64,000 nucleotides of DNA from Colletotrichum lupini (taxonomy: Eukaryota > Ascomycota > Sordariomycetes > Glomerellales > Glomerellaceae). The position numbers and the translations under genes are program-made. Where the stretch lies: the NCBI RefSeq assembly GCF_023278565.1, contig NC_064675.1, positions 1,426,001 to 1,490,000 on the forward strand. Direction: 5' to 3'. Shown here in pieces: positions 34,601 through 47,221 of this stretch (within the stretch, counting starts at the first letter, position 1; each line of letters begins with the position of its first letter). The notes under the pieces are model-generated. The model worked only from the letters and a program-made list of their open reading frames with translations. It had not been told where the DNA came from and ran no database searches.

Positions 34601-36905
34601 TAAAACTAGAGAATTAATAAGTCTTAGAGGCTATATAGAGCGCGTTAGAGCTTATTTACTTTATTAATAACTTTATATCCCTTTAGGAATTTAATAATTA
34701 CTAATTTCTCGCTCTTAAAAAGTATATTAAGGAATATATTAATAATATTATATTAGTTTACTCTAAAGTTAAATTAAATAGTTATTATTATTATAAGCCT
34801 AAAGGCCTTTATAATAAGTATCGAAACGTACGTATTTTATAAAAAGTTAAGTAGTTATATATCCTTTTTTATATATATACGTACCTTTACCTTACTAACC
34901 TCGTTATTAACGTTATATTTATAAATATATACCTATTTTAATAAAAATAAGATCCCTTATTTAAAATTATAATTAACCTCTTTTTATATACTAATATCCC
35001 TTAGCTTTTTCATTTCTATATTTATAATATCCCTAAGTAGCTTTTATAATTATAATAGGAGATATTTAATATTACTAAACTTCTTTAATAAGCTTTAGAA
35101 ATTAACTTTAATAAGTTATAGTTTTTAAACTCCTCTAGAGCGCTCTAAATAAGTCTTATAAACTACTTTTTTTATTAGTTAATAAAGTATTATATATTTT
35201 CTATTACTTTCTTCTATAGCTTTTTACTAATTAAGTATAAAAAAAAAAGTAGTCCTAAAAACGGTTATAATAATTACTATCTCTTATATTTAAATATAAG
35301 AGCGTTATAAAAATATTATTATTAAAGTATTATAGAGGTCTACGGGCCCGGTTTAAATATTTAAAACCTAACGGAGCTTTACTTAGTACTTAATAAAATA
35401 GTTTTTATAAGCTCTATTCTTATATAATAATAGAGGTTTATTATAAGGGTTCTTTACTAACGTTAACTTTAATATTAGGAATTATTTTTTTTATAATTTG
35501 TATTTCGTTTATTACGTACTCTAGCGTTTTACTAAGAGCTATTAAAAATTAAAAGCTTAAGAACCTTTATAATATATATAAGCGCTTATAAAAAGGATTA
35601 TAAACTACGTAGAGCTATTTATAACTTAGTTATTATATCTCTTTCTTTACCCCTATTTCTAAGCTTATATAAGGGGGTTATTTTAAAAGTTAATAATAAT
35701 AATAATAAAACTATATCAACCTTTTTAACCTTATTAACTATACCCTAAAGTATATCTATCAGTTATTTAGCGTCCTAAATAATTAAAAATTTAATAATAA
35801 TACTATCCTTAATTATAAATCTTTTTTAAATACTAGCATTTCCAAAGTCTAAATCTACTTCCCTAAATACTTAAACTAACTTATTATTAATATTAAAAAG
35901 TTCTTATATTTTTTAAATTACTAAATTTACTTACTTACTTATAATAGCTTACTCCTCGTATACGGGATTATAAAAAACTTCTTTATTAAACTTAATATTC
36001 TTTATAATAAATACTTACTTAAGCGCGGGTACTTAGACCTTATATAAGTTATACGTTTTTAATATATATCTAACTAAGTATTTTATATATTTATAAAGAA
36101 GTACTTTAAACTCTTTTTAATATATACCCCTCTTATAATTCCTATAAAAAGGGTATACTTAGTAATTATATATATAAAAGCTATTAAAATATAGAGTAAC
36201 CGGTTTAAAATCCCGTATTTAATAACCCGTTTATTATTAGTATTAATACCGCTTTTACTAATTAATTTCTATTATAATAAGTAAATCTTTTTTATTAGCC
36301 TCTTATAAAGTAATATTATAAATAAAAATTATTACTAATACTATTTCGTCCTATAAATTTATAAAGAGGTTTATAAAAAAGCGTATTTTATAAGCTTTAG
36401 TAATTACGAGTTAACTTATTTTTTTAGCGTTACTTATAAGTTCTTTTATATATAAAAATAGAAGTTCTATTCTAATTCCTAGCTCGCTATACTATATTTT
36501 ATATATATATTTAACGTTTATAATTAAAAAAGCGGTCTTATTATTACTTTTAAAAAAATAAATTAAAGTCCCTTTTTAATAATAAATCGCTACCTCGAGG
36601 CTTTATAATACGAAAAGTACTTTCTCTTTTATTTTAATCTTTAAAAAGAACCCCCTAAGCTACTTATTATATTTATTAAAAGCTATAAGTATATATTATT
36701 ATTTACTAAGAAATAGTTCGAAGTAGAAGAGATCTTAATATATATAATACTATAGCTATAAGGCTCTTTTTAAGGGTAGTCCTTTTAAAATTACTATTTT
36801 AGCTTTAAATAATATATATATTTTATACTTAAGTTATAATAAAGGTTTAATACGCATACCTCGAGTCTTATATAATAATTAATAAAAAGTATTAGGTCTA
36901 AAATA
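31695..36905 (-). pseudogene. Copia polymerase remnant, left internal part of outer element
   Basis: AT-rich DNA with stops in all frames. On the minus strand it retains reverse transcriptase (about 34200-35400, including an FYINNFIIL stretch where FYVDD is usual) and RNase H sequence (about 33780-34060). Reading 5' to 3' on the minus strand, RT precedes RNase H, the copia order. The integrase and gag portions should lie toward higher coordinates, beyond the nested element. Exact domain borders cannot be set by eye. Confidence 0.75.
36901..36905 (+). repeat. Probable target-site duplication AAATA, left copy
   Basis: Matches 44979-44983 immediately outside the other gypsy LTR. The low sequence complexity of the surroundings makes this less certain than the other duplications. 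Confidence 0.55.
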
Positions 36906-37101
36906 TATAATAGATTCGGGATGCGGCTGGCGATAGGACGCCGATAACTCAGCGACCGGTGTACAGATCTTATTATAAAAGAACTTTTTAAGAAGTAAAG
37001 CCCTTATAAAGGACTCTATAAGCTTTAGTTTTATAATATACCTATACCTATATTATAACCTCGCTAATTAAGTACTTATAGCCTAATCTCTTATAATTCT
37101 A
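36906..37101 (+). repeat. 5' LTR of gypsy element
   Basis: 196 bp beginning TATAATAGATTCGGG, matching 44781-44978. Every difference I checked in the first 60 bases is a C/T or G/A transition, and this copy is the more GC-rich one. Confidence 0.88.
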
Positions 37102-40100
37102 AAGCTTTTACTTTTACGGAGTAATTAATATAAATAATAATAAATTATAAAAACGAACGGAACGTTGATAAAACGACGCTTAGTTATTAGTAAAGAGCCG
37201 TTAGTACTAACGAGCTATAGCTATTTAGAGTTGATTACTTAACCCTATTCCGTCTAGGAGAACGAGCCTATTATAAGGCGAGTCTTACTTAAATACTAGC
37301 GTCTATAGAAGAACTAAATAAAAAAGACAATCGGGGTAGATTACTTTTATAGGCTAGTTACCTTATTAATACCCCGAAGACCTTATTTATTATAAACGGG
37401 GCGTTTATTAATAACTAATTACCGGATGTACGAGGTTAAGGTGCGTATAAAGGCGTAAGTAGTACTAGGATAGCTAGTTTAGTAAACCCTATAGGCCTAA
37501 TAATAACCTACTTCTATAAAACGATAAAAATAATAATTAAAAATTAAAACTAAGAACGGCGTCAATACAAAGAGCTTGTCTAATAACTTACTAAGCGGCT
37601 AGTAACGTATTTAAATTAACGAGAATATAAAAAGCCTCCTTTCTATAACTATAAACCGATCGGAGAAAAGTCTATAAGTACTTAAATAGTAAACTAGATT
37701 ATTATTATAGAAATAAATAATAAGCTTTGCGCAAAAAGTATTATAAAATAGTATATCGAATAGGCCCTATTTAAAATATCCCTATTACTATAAACGTAAT
37801 AGCATAATTATAAAAAGAGCCTCTAAGATCCCCTCTCTTAGGGCAACTTCTTAGCGTTTATTTACTAATAATACGTAGACCCCGAGACTTAGGAACGGGA
37901 ATACTATAGAAAGCTAAGGATAAAGAGGCTAAAAGAGGGCTAGACCCCTACTTAGTTCTTCACTAAGTAATTAGCAATTTATTATAACCTAAGTATAAAA
38001 AATATAAAGAATTTAAAAGTAGAGGTATACTAGTTCTTTTTTAGACTACTATCTTAGCTATAGGACGATCTAATTTATTATAAGGTCTTAATTAAGAAAG
38101 CACGCGATATAGCCCACGAGGCTAATAAATTATAGTCGTTAAATTGGTAAAAGGGTAGCGACTAGTCGTAAAAAGATAGTAAGAAAAGGCTATATCCGTT
38201 ATTAGAGTAACTGCGTTAAATATCCCCCTTTTATAAAAAAAAGAGCAGGGAGAGCTTTAAAGGGCTAGGCTCTAAGGACTCGCTAGGAGTAATATTATAA
38301 AAGCTATATAATAAAAGTACTCGCGCCGAGCCATCGTAGAAGCGTTATAATAATAATATTAAGTACTTTACGTATAATAAGATAGGCTATATATTTAATA
38401 AGTACTAAAAAAATAAGTCGGGAAATAGGGGCGATAATAAGCTAACGTACCCCTAATCGAAGCTAACGTTAATAACTATTTAACGGGTTATTACTAAGCC
38501 GAGAGTTATAAAGGTCGACTCGTTAAAAAACGAGTAAGCGTAAGTAATATACTTAATACGCTTACGCTAAGTATTAAAAGGGTATTAATAAAAATAATTA
38601 TAAAGGGCAGGGCAATAGTTTTACGAGGTATTACCAAAAGGCTAATAGAAGTTAATATAGATATATACTCTAAAATAGACATTATTAGCACTAGGCTCGT
38701 AACCTACTTAGGGTTAACCCCGGCTACTACTATAGCTCCCTTATTAAGGGACTTTTAAGGTAAAGCCGTAGGCTAGGGGAAAGCTTACTAGTTAACGCTC
38801 TTCCTTATTAACTACTATAAGTAGCTAAAGAAGATTCGGCAACTATTCGCTATAGTTAATAAGGATAAAAAAATAGTAAACCTCTTATTATTATAACTAT
38901 CGATAAGCTAAGAGGGTATTCGTATTAATATAGCGACGAATATATAGTCGTATAAGCCTATCTTAGTCGCTAAACTAAAGGCGATAGCTCGTAATATTAT
39001 TAAAAATTATAAGAGGGCGTATATATTATATATCGCTACTATAAAAAGTATCGCGGGGGTAACAGAGACTAAACTACGAGGGGGTCTATTACTAAAACTT
39101 TAATTAGAAATAAAGACGTTTAACGAGTAGTTAGTAAAGGGACCGTAATTATATAGTAGGGTAGAACACTTTATCGACCTAGTTCTAGGTACTAAACTAT
39201 TATATAGTCCTATTTATCCGTTAAATAAAAAATAACTTAATAAGCTTTGCGCGTATATTACTAAAAACTTAGTAAACGATCGCATTATACCTTTAATTAA
39301 TAAGGCTAGGGTACCGATCCTCTTCGTACTAAAAAAGGATAGCACGCTACGCCTCTATATAAACTACCATAAGCTAAATAAAATAACTATAAAAAATCGA
39401 TACCTACTACTACTCATTAGCGAGCTCCTAAATAGGCTTCGCAGAGCGAAATAAATCTTAAAAATAAACATTAAGGATGCCTACTACTATATCCAAATTA
39501 AAAAAAAAGACCAATAAAAAACAGCGTTCCGGAGCTAATATAATTACTTTAAGTATACTATTATACCTTTCGGGCTAACGAACGCACCCGCAACGTTCTA
39601 AGTATATATTTACTAAGCGCTCGCTAACTTACTAAATACTTACTATATAATATATATAAACGATCTAATAATCTACTTAATAATAAAGGAGTAGTATACA
39701 GAGGATATTAAAAAGGTCCTCCGACGTTTACGTTTATATAGGCTTTTTATTAAACTATTAAAGTGCTCGTTTTATTAAAAGAGGGTCGAGTTTTTAAGTT
39801 ATATTATTATACTAAAAAGAATCGAAATTAACTCGTTGCGAGTACGAACGATTACTAATTAAAAGGCGCTAGAGTCTATTAGGGATATCTAAGTATTCCT
39901 AGGGTTTTATAACTTCTATCGGAAGTTTATTACTAAATACTCGGGCATCGTTATACTGATAATAGTATTACTAAAAATAGAAAAGGGGTAGATAAGGGAC
40001 TTTTAGTAGACTAAGGAAGTAAACGAGGCGTTTAATTAATTAAAAGTCGTTTTTACCTCGGTAACTATACTTATATACTAAAACCTATAACGTATTATAC

Positions 40101-42450
40101 GGGTAAAAACCGACGCTTTAGTTAAAGCTATTATAGTAATCTTATTATAATAAGCTAATAGAGAATAGTAACCCGTTACTTATTAGTTATAGAAACTTAC
40201 GAATACGGAATAATAATAGGCTACGGGCTAATAAAAACTACTCGCTATAATAAAAGGGCTAGAGCACTAGGCTTACTACCTCTAGGGCTTTTTATAAAAG
40301 TTTATAGTCCTAACGGATTACTAAGTACTTAAGGGAGTAATCGGCGCACCGGCGCGGGACCTTCGGGGAAGGCTTGCGAAATAAGTATATAAACTATTAG
40401 TATTTAACTTTAACTTAGAATACTAGCTAAGGAAAACGAACCTAGCGGACGGTCTATTTAGAAAGCTAGACTATATAAAGGGAGAAGTGTTTTATAAGGA
40501 CGTCCTCCTTATACTAACCTAAAAGCTACGTCTTATTAATAAACTACTACCCGACGTTTAGTAAAGGATAATTAGCTTAAAAAAATAAAATAATATTACT
40601 AAGGTATACGTTTAAGTAGTTAAGGCCTCCCTTCGCAATCCCGGCTAGATATCGGCTAGCTCTAGGAACGGGGAATCCTCTCCCCAATATTAGTAGCGTG
40701 TTATAGAGCGCACTAATAAAATAGTAATAGTTATTACTATAACGACTTAAAATAAAAAAGTAAGAGAGTTATTAATAAACGCTTATTAACGGTTTAGTAA
40801 GGATAAAGAGGAGTTAAATAAAGCTAGGGTTACTATACTAAAATAGTATATTTTACGCCCCGTTATAAAAGAGCTTATAAAGGGCAAAACGGCATTCGCT
40901 TCCTATTTCTCGCTAGAGATTAAGGAGCTCGTTAGAGGATTATAAGCTAAAGACGAGTTCTATATATTATAATTAGTAAAAGTTCGCGCTACGGCTAGCG
41001 AGCTAAGAATATATTCGCTTAATAAATAGAATATACTATTTTTTAAAAAAAGACTCGTTATTCCTTAAGTAGAGTCTCTTTAAATAGAGATCTTTTGCTA
41101 ATACTACGACGACTATAGGGTAAGTTATATAGGAGCTACGAAAACTCTCGAGCTAATCTAGAGGAAGTTTTACTAAGAAAATATCTAATAAGATATCTAA
41201 AAATACGTTAAGAACTATAAGTATTATTTAGGAGTTATAACCCTAAGATATAAGCCGTATGGGTAGCTATAGTTACTACTACTACCCTTATACTTATTTT
41301 AAGAAATATTTATAGATTTTATTACGGGGCTGTTACCGAGCGCTCATAGTAACGGCGTAGAGTACGATAATATTATAATTATTATTTATTATATAATAAA
41401 GTTCGTAAAGTTCTTATTTACTATTAAAATACTTAACGTAGTATAAATAGTAAGTATTTTATACCGGGAGGTTAAATATAAGTTCGGTACGCCTAAAAGT
41501 ATTATTACGAATAGAAATAAGCTCTTTATAAGTATATTTTAAAAAAAGTTCGCTAAGGAACGAGTAATACGTCGCTAACTATTTACCGCGTACTACTTAT
41601 AAATAAATAACTAAATAAAATAAACTTATTAAATATTAAAAAAGTATTTAAGGATCTACGCCGAGGGCTTACTAAATAGGTAAGTAGCGCAGCTAAAAGA
41701 GGCTAAGTTTATATATAATAATAATTAATACTCTATTATAAAAGTATCCCCGTATATAGTACTATATAACTACTACCCTAAGTACGTTAAATATATACTT
41801 AATTATAAAGCTATAGTCTAGGGGGTTTAGGAAAGGGTTTAAAAAATTAAGGAGATTAGGGCCTAGGCTATGCGAGCGTAAGTATAAGCTTCTAAGAGCT
41901 AAGTAGCTTATTATAATAGAAAATATACCCTAAAAGAGTTTAATCACAAAGAGGTCGTTAGCCTATTAACGAAAAACATATAATTTAAGAATAATAAACT
42001 AATACTAAGATATATTAAAATAGTAATAGCTAAAAGGGTAGGGAAATAAGCTTACTAAGTATATTTACTAAAGTAGTATTAGAGAATATATAATATTTTC
42101 CTAGTTTCCTAGCTTAAGCTATAAGGAAATTACTAAATAGTTAGTAACTAAATAGCAAATCTCCCGGAGTTAAAAAACGAATAAGACGTTTAAAAAGTTA
42201 AAAAAATCGTCGCGATATAAGGCGAGGGAGGAAACTTACGATATCTCGTTAAATAGGCTAAGTAGCTTACTAAGTATAATACGTAAGAGCCTATTAAGTA
42301 TCTTAAAGGGGTAGTAGAAGTAATTAATAAATTCGAACGCTATAAGAAAAGGGTATATATAAAATAGAATAATAAACGTTAAGTTCGTAATAAAAAGTTA
42401 CTAAAAATAAGTTAGTTAATAATATACTATAAAACCCTTTTTATTTAGCT
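37102..42450 (+). pseudogene. Gypsy gag-pol remnant
   Basis: Landmarks on the plus strand are as follows. A zinc-knuckle relic lies at 38361-38409, with Tyr codons where the CCHC ligands belong. RT spans about 39320-39680, with LYINYHKLNKIT, FGLTNAPATF and a YIND catalytic block. An RNase H start near 40100 reads RVKTDALVKA. The integrase core lies at about 41300-41420 (FIDFITGLLPS, NGVEYDNI). The chromodomain lies at about 42240-42345, with stops in place of Trp. Reading frames shift or stop repeatedly, so nothing functional remains. No restored protein is implied. Confidence 0.85.
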
Positions 42451-42794
42451 AGCGTAATCCTTAAGAAAAAGATATAGTATTATAGCCCTTAGTAATACGT
42501 TACTAAGAGATTGCTAAGATCTAGCTACGCAGGGGGAGTAACCTATATAATACTAATAATAATAATAGCGGCTCTAGCGTATACTTCTAAAGCTTAATAA
42601 TTGGTAATAGTAATCCGCTCGGTAAGTAAAAAGCGGGGAGGCTTCGTATGCATACTTAGCTAACTACTTAAAATAAGGCCGTTAACCTTATTAATACTAT
42701 AACGGGTAAAAAGGAGGTAGTTAAAGTCGTATAGAGTATTATATATATTAGTAATAGCGGTTCGCAGAGCGTTCGCTACCTAGTTACTATTAGA

Positions 42795-42882
42795 GGCTAT
42801 AATAAGAAGTATAACGGGAGCTATAATAAGAGGCATAACGGGAGCTATAATAAGAAGCATAACGGGAGCTATAATAAGAGGT
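42795..42882 (-). repeat. 24-bp tandem repeat inside gypsy element
   Basis: Between three and four copies of a 24-nt unit containing ATAACGGGAGCTATAATAAG. On the minus strand they read as an 8-residue repeat (PLIIAPVM-like) without stops, in the zone of the suspected antisense frame. Confidence 0.8.
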
Positions 42883-42899
42883 AAAGTAAGAAGTAAAGT

Positions 42900-44400
42900 A
42901 GGGGCCGTAACGCTATTATTATTAGTAACGGGTCGGGGATAGGGGACGTTATTTAAAGTAACGCTCTCGTAGTCCTAGTCGAGCTAGGGGACCTTAGTAA
43001 TATTAATATTCGTAAAGAACTTAGTAACGTCGAACTACTTATTACGACCCGCAGCTTTAACTTTAATATAAATAATAACCTCGTTAAGCCGTCGCAAAGC
43101 CTTTACTTAGAGCGAGAGGAGCGTAATACTAACCTTATTAAAATTTAAAGTAATACGACTAAGGGCTAGGGTACCCTCGTCTATACTAAAGAGAGCGTTA
43201 TAAGTAGGGATTAGTAAGTTATTAATATTAAAGTAGCGGCGCTTATTATAACGCTAAGAAAGAGAATTCTTTAAGTTATTACTAAGCTCTTTAAATTTAG
43301 TATCCTCGCGCTAGGACTTATTAAACTTAAACCCGAAATCGTCCTACTCGTTATTACTATTAGGAATATAGTTAGTAATAAGAGCACGCTTCTTAATAAA
43401 AGTCCGAGTCTTAGGACTATAGGAAATAGGGGTAGCGCTATATATAGTAATAATATAAATAAGTACCTTATTCGCTAAGAACTTAATAACGCGTTTATAA
43501 AAAGTAAGGAAAATAGGAAACTCTTAGATATGCGTAATAATAACGCCCTTAGGAGTCTCTTTATAATACTAAGCTAGAGTATTAAAGTTATTTCGTAGAG
43601 CGGTTGCACGGCTATTATTATAAAAATAAGCCGGCTAGAAGCGACTAAGGTAGGAAATAATCTTAGTCTTATTATTAATATTAAGGATACTAGCCTAAGA
43701 AAAGAAATCTAAGTTAGTAAAAAGAAAATTCGCCGAACGATTACTAACGACTTACTATAATTAAGATTAATAAGTTTAGATACTCGTAGTTAGTAGTAAG
43801 CTCTTAGAGAGTAGCCTATTTAAAATAGACTTTCTTCGCTTTATTACCTACTAACGGGTTAGTAATATAAGTAGCTACTTTTTCCTATGTGCTAATAATA
43901 TAACTAAAGGTATAAAGAACGCGGCCGCGCTTATAGGAGTTAAGGCTGCCTTACTCCTCGGTATTATAAAACTCTATAAGGGTATTTTAAATAAACTAAA
44001 TAGCGCTATATAGCTCCTCGGGAACTTAAAAAACATCGTTAGTTAATATTTTAGTAACGGATTAGCGAGGACTTAACGACTTATAGTAGAATACTTCTTT
44101 TTATTAATTTAATAAATAATATACTTAGTAACGTAAGCGCCGGCGATATAAATAAGCTCGTCGATATTACGATATAGACTAGCTAAGTAGCGTATATAGG
44201 GAGTACTACCGCGGAGACTATAAAAGCCCTTTTTAGGATTATACTCTATATTAAATATATCCTAAATACGCAAAATAGTAGATATTTCGGCAGATACTTA
44301 GTAATAGTATAGCGAGAGAGTCGTAATTAGGAAACGATATAAAATTAGAATATTATAAAAAGAAAAGTATAATTATATAAAAAAGAATTCGCAAAACGGT
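42900..44400 (-). pseudogene. Degenerate antisense reading frame downstream of the chromodomain
   Basis: On the minus strand, long stretches are nearly stop-free despite heavy RIP. One example covers about 43300-43640 and another about 43850-44250, the latter beginning EYNPKKGFYSLRGSTPYIRY. Isolated TAG/TAA codons sit where Gln or Trp could have been. The opposite strand lacks comparable open stretches. I do not recognise the protein. It could be an extra antisense gene of the element, a captured gene or part of another nested insertion. Borders are approximate and frame changes occur. Confidence 0.5.
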
Positions 44401-44780
44401 TACTAAATAAAAAGAAAGAAGAAAAAGTAAATACGTAACTAGTAATAAATAAAAAATCTTTTATTATAATTAATAGCTTAGTAATAATAATAACCGCGAG
44501 GTTAAGCGGGCTCTTATATATTACGACGGTCGGAATACTTTATTACGAATATATATTACTAACTTAATAACTAGTTAGTGCGCTATTACTAAATAATAAT
44601 AACAAGGCATCCGTTAAATAAGGAGATAGGAGCAATGCCTTGTTCCTAAGTAAGAAAGGATATTATTAACGCCTTACGGAATTTATTACGAATAACGACG
44701 TTAATAGCTTTATTATTAGTATTAAAAAAAGATATTACGTAATGACTTTAGGGACCAAAGTTACGTAAAGGGGGAGTAAT

Positions 44781-44978
44781 TATAATAGATTTAGGATATA
44801 GCTAGCGATAGGACGCTAATAACTTAGTAATTAGTATATGGATCTTATTACGAAAGAACTTTTTAAAAAGCAGAGCCTTTATAAAGGACTCTGTAAGCTT
44901 TAGTTTTATAATATACCTATACCTACATTATAGCCTCGCTAGTTAAGTGCTCATAGCCTAATCTTTTACAATTCTCTA
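44781..44978 (+). repeat. 3' LTR of gypsy element
   Basis: 198 bp matching 36906-37101, ending AATTCTCTA against AATTCTA in the left copy. More RIP-mutated than the left copy at its start. Confidence 0.88.
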
Positions 44979-44983
44979 AAATA
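44979..44983 (+). repeat. Probable target-site duplication AAATA, right copy
   Basis: Pairs with 36901-36905. See that entry for the caution. Confidence 0.55.
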
Positions 44984-47044
44984 ATTTATTTTAAAATATT
45001 AAAAAAGCGCGCTATTAAACCTCTTATAAGTATATCAATATAAGTAACGGAATTTTTTATAGCTAATTAATAATATAATACTAATTAAGCTTTATAAAAT
45101 ACGCTTAAGGTTTATAAAAAAAGGATAGGATTAGAGGAGCTTATATTTAAAAAAAACTAGATTATTCTTTTAAATAAGTTATTTTTTAATAATACTCTTA
45201 TAAAGCGTTCCCTATTATAAAATATAATCTAAACTATAATACTAAAGTGCGCTTTTATTTAGTAAAGTCTTTAAGACTATATTAATATAAAATCCCTTAA
45301 TATAAATAACGTTCTAGAGCTTTAGATTATAAGTTCCCTTTTTTTTAAGTCTATTTAGGATACCCTTTATAATATAAATATTATATATAATAATAAGTAG
45401 TATAATAGTTCCTAATTTAATATAGTTTTTATTACTTAATAATATATAACTCTTAAGTTTAAATAAGCTCTTATTATTAATTAAATATATTATTTTATAA
45501 CTATTTATTACCGTATTTTAAAAAAGGAAGTAAGTATTACTTATAAGAGTACTAAAAATTACGTTTATTTTTAAGTCCTAACTCTTTATAAATATAATAA
45601 CTACGTAGCCCTCGTTTTAGTTTATTAATAAGCTCGCTATAAGTTAGTTAGAGGATCTTTTTAAAAACTTAAGTTTCTTAGGGGTTTTATTGTTCCTTAA
45701 CTAACTAGCTTTCTTAAGCTTATTATAAAGTAATTTCTACTTACTTAATTTAATAATAGCGAGGACTTCCTTTACATAGCTCTTTAGTATTCGTATTAAT
45801 AATTTATTAATATTTTAATTTATAAATACCTATTTTAATTTTTAATATACTATAGGGCGCTACGAATATATATAATTATAAGGGTATATAACGTTACTCT
45901 TATTATTTATATTATTAACTAAGTTAGAGCGTTTAGTAAAAATAAAATAAGCCCCTCTTTAATTTAAAAATTATTTAGTATATACGTTCTAAGTTACTAA
46001 GCTAAATATATATATAATCTTCTTAAGGGTCCTTATATATATTTTAAAAGCTATTAATTCGCTAAAAGTTTTATATATACGTTAGCTTTATATAAAGTTA
46101 AGTCTAAACTTAATTATAACTAAAAAGTTAAATATAGCAATCTCTTTAATAATTTCTAAAATATTATATATTTTAACTTAGAAATAAGTAAATTATTACT
46201 TTTTATATTAGTATTAAGGGTTAATTCTAGTCCTCGCTTTATTAAGGGCTTATTAATACTCCTCTTAAACTACATTCCTTATTATTAGTTCGGGGGGTAT
46301 AAATTCCTATTTTAGATATTTAATAATTCGTTATATATTAAATTTAGTACCGTTCTTAATAGCTTTTTAAAATACGTATTTATATAATATAGTATTAACT
46401 AATTTTACTAATTACTAAGTAAGGACTTTAATATACGTATTAATAATATTACGTTTATAAACTATAAGTTACTTATATTTAGTATTAAGCTCTTATTATT
46501 TCTAAATACTCTTAAGTATATAAATCCTTTTTATAAATATAATATAGGGATAGATTTATTTACGTAAAGTAAATAGTATAACTAGCTTTATAAAAAGAAA
46601 CCCGGCTTCGTTTTATAAGTTACTTATATTTAAAAAAGTTAAAAGGTTCGTACTAAGAGTTATATTTAAAAACTATTAATAAAGGATTTTTTAGTTTTTT
46701 TAGTCGTTTTTAAACGCCTTATAACGGGCTTAATAAGCTCGTAATTCTTTTTTATTATAAGTCGTAACTAATTATTTAAATTCTAAAAGTAAAATAAGCG
46801 CTATAGAAGGGTTAAGAAATACGTTAGAATTTAGAATATTTAAGTTAATATATTTCTAAACCTTAATACCCTTATTTATAGTATAAAATATATTAAACTA
46901 TTTAATTTAACTATTATAGCTAGTTAATTTAGCTTAAGCTAAAGTAAGTATAAGTAAGTCGGTTATTTTAAAAAAATTATAAGAATTATATTAATAAGTA
47001 CGTTATTATAATATAAGATCTTAACTAAGAGCTAGGCTTATAAC
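44984..47044 (-). pseudogene. Copia internal remnant, right part of outer element
   Basis: The 5' internal part of the outer element (minus orientation), where gag and the start of pol are expected. It is very AT-rich with stops in every frame, and I could not recognise a domain. Assigned by position between the nested gypsy element and the copia LTR. Confidence 0.6.
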
Positions 47045-47216
47045 TATTATGAGTTATAATATATAATAATAAGTATATAGAGTATAATAAAAGTAGCTTA
47101 ATTATTAAAATAGAAAAAAAAAAAAAGGTTTATATATACGATATCTAAGATAGATACGTATTTTAGTACGTAACGGGCACTTTGTGAGGTGCGATTACTA
47201 TCCCTATTACGTAATA
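47045..47216 (-). repeat. LTR of outer copia element (5' LTR in element orientation)
   Basis: 172 bp. The gene-proximal third (CGGGCACTTTGTGAGGTGCG) has kept Gs and Cs that are mutated in the left LTR, so RIP was uneven along the copies. Confidence 0.88.
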
Positions 47217-47221
47217 AGAAC
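47217..47221 (+). repeat. Target-site duplication AGAAC, right copy
   Basis: Pairs with 31513-31517. Lies directly outside the copia LTR within AA9 coding sequence. Confidence 0.85.

Larger units (their letters stand above)
36906..44978 (+). mobile_element. Ty3/gypsy chromovirus nested inside the copia element
   Basis: An 8.07-kb element with LTRs at 36906-37101 and 44781-44978. Plus-strand order is a gag-like zinc knuckle, reverse transcriptase, RNase H, integrase and chromodomain, which is the gypsy order with the chromovirus end. Frames contain many TAG/TAA codons at places where Trp or Gln are normally conserved, the RIP pattern. GC content is clearly higher than in the surrounding copia sequence, consistent with later insertion and less mutation. 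About 2.3 kb between chromodomain and right LTR is extra, and seems to hold an antisense frame. The element is inactive. Confidence 0.9.
31518..47216 (-). mobile_element. Ty1/copia LTR retrotransposon, RIP-degraded and itself interrupted by a gypsy element
   Basis: The 15.7-kb block has LTRs of 177 bp (31518-31694) and 172 bp (47045-47216) and a 5-bp target duplication. Without the nested gypsy element (36906-44978) and its duplicated AAATA it is about 7.6 kb. Read on the minus strand, it shows copia-order polymerase remnants. A reverse transcriptase stretch near 34480-34560 resembles the YVDD block, with C/G-to-T/A changes. An RNase H end near 33780-34060 includes LTTEAKLFIL-like sequence. 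Stop codons are dense. Both LTR ends read TA...TA, as expected if TG...CA ends were RIP-mutated. It is inactive and inserted in the AA9 gene in the same orientation. Confidence 0.88.

Noticed and set aside
38506..38691. Short minus-strand frame in the gypsy element
   Set aside because: It overlaps the gypsy gag-pol junction on the opposite strand, has hydrophobic AT-rich codons and no relation to a domain.
31518..47216. One single giant retrotransposon of 15.7 kb
   Set aside because: A second LTR pair at 36906/44781 and polymerase remnants on opposite strands and of different order (copia and gypsy) show two nested elements.
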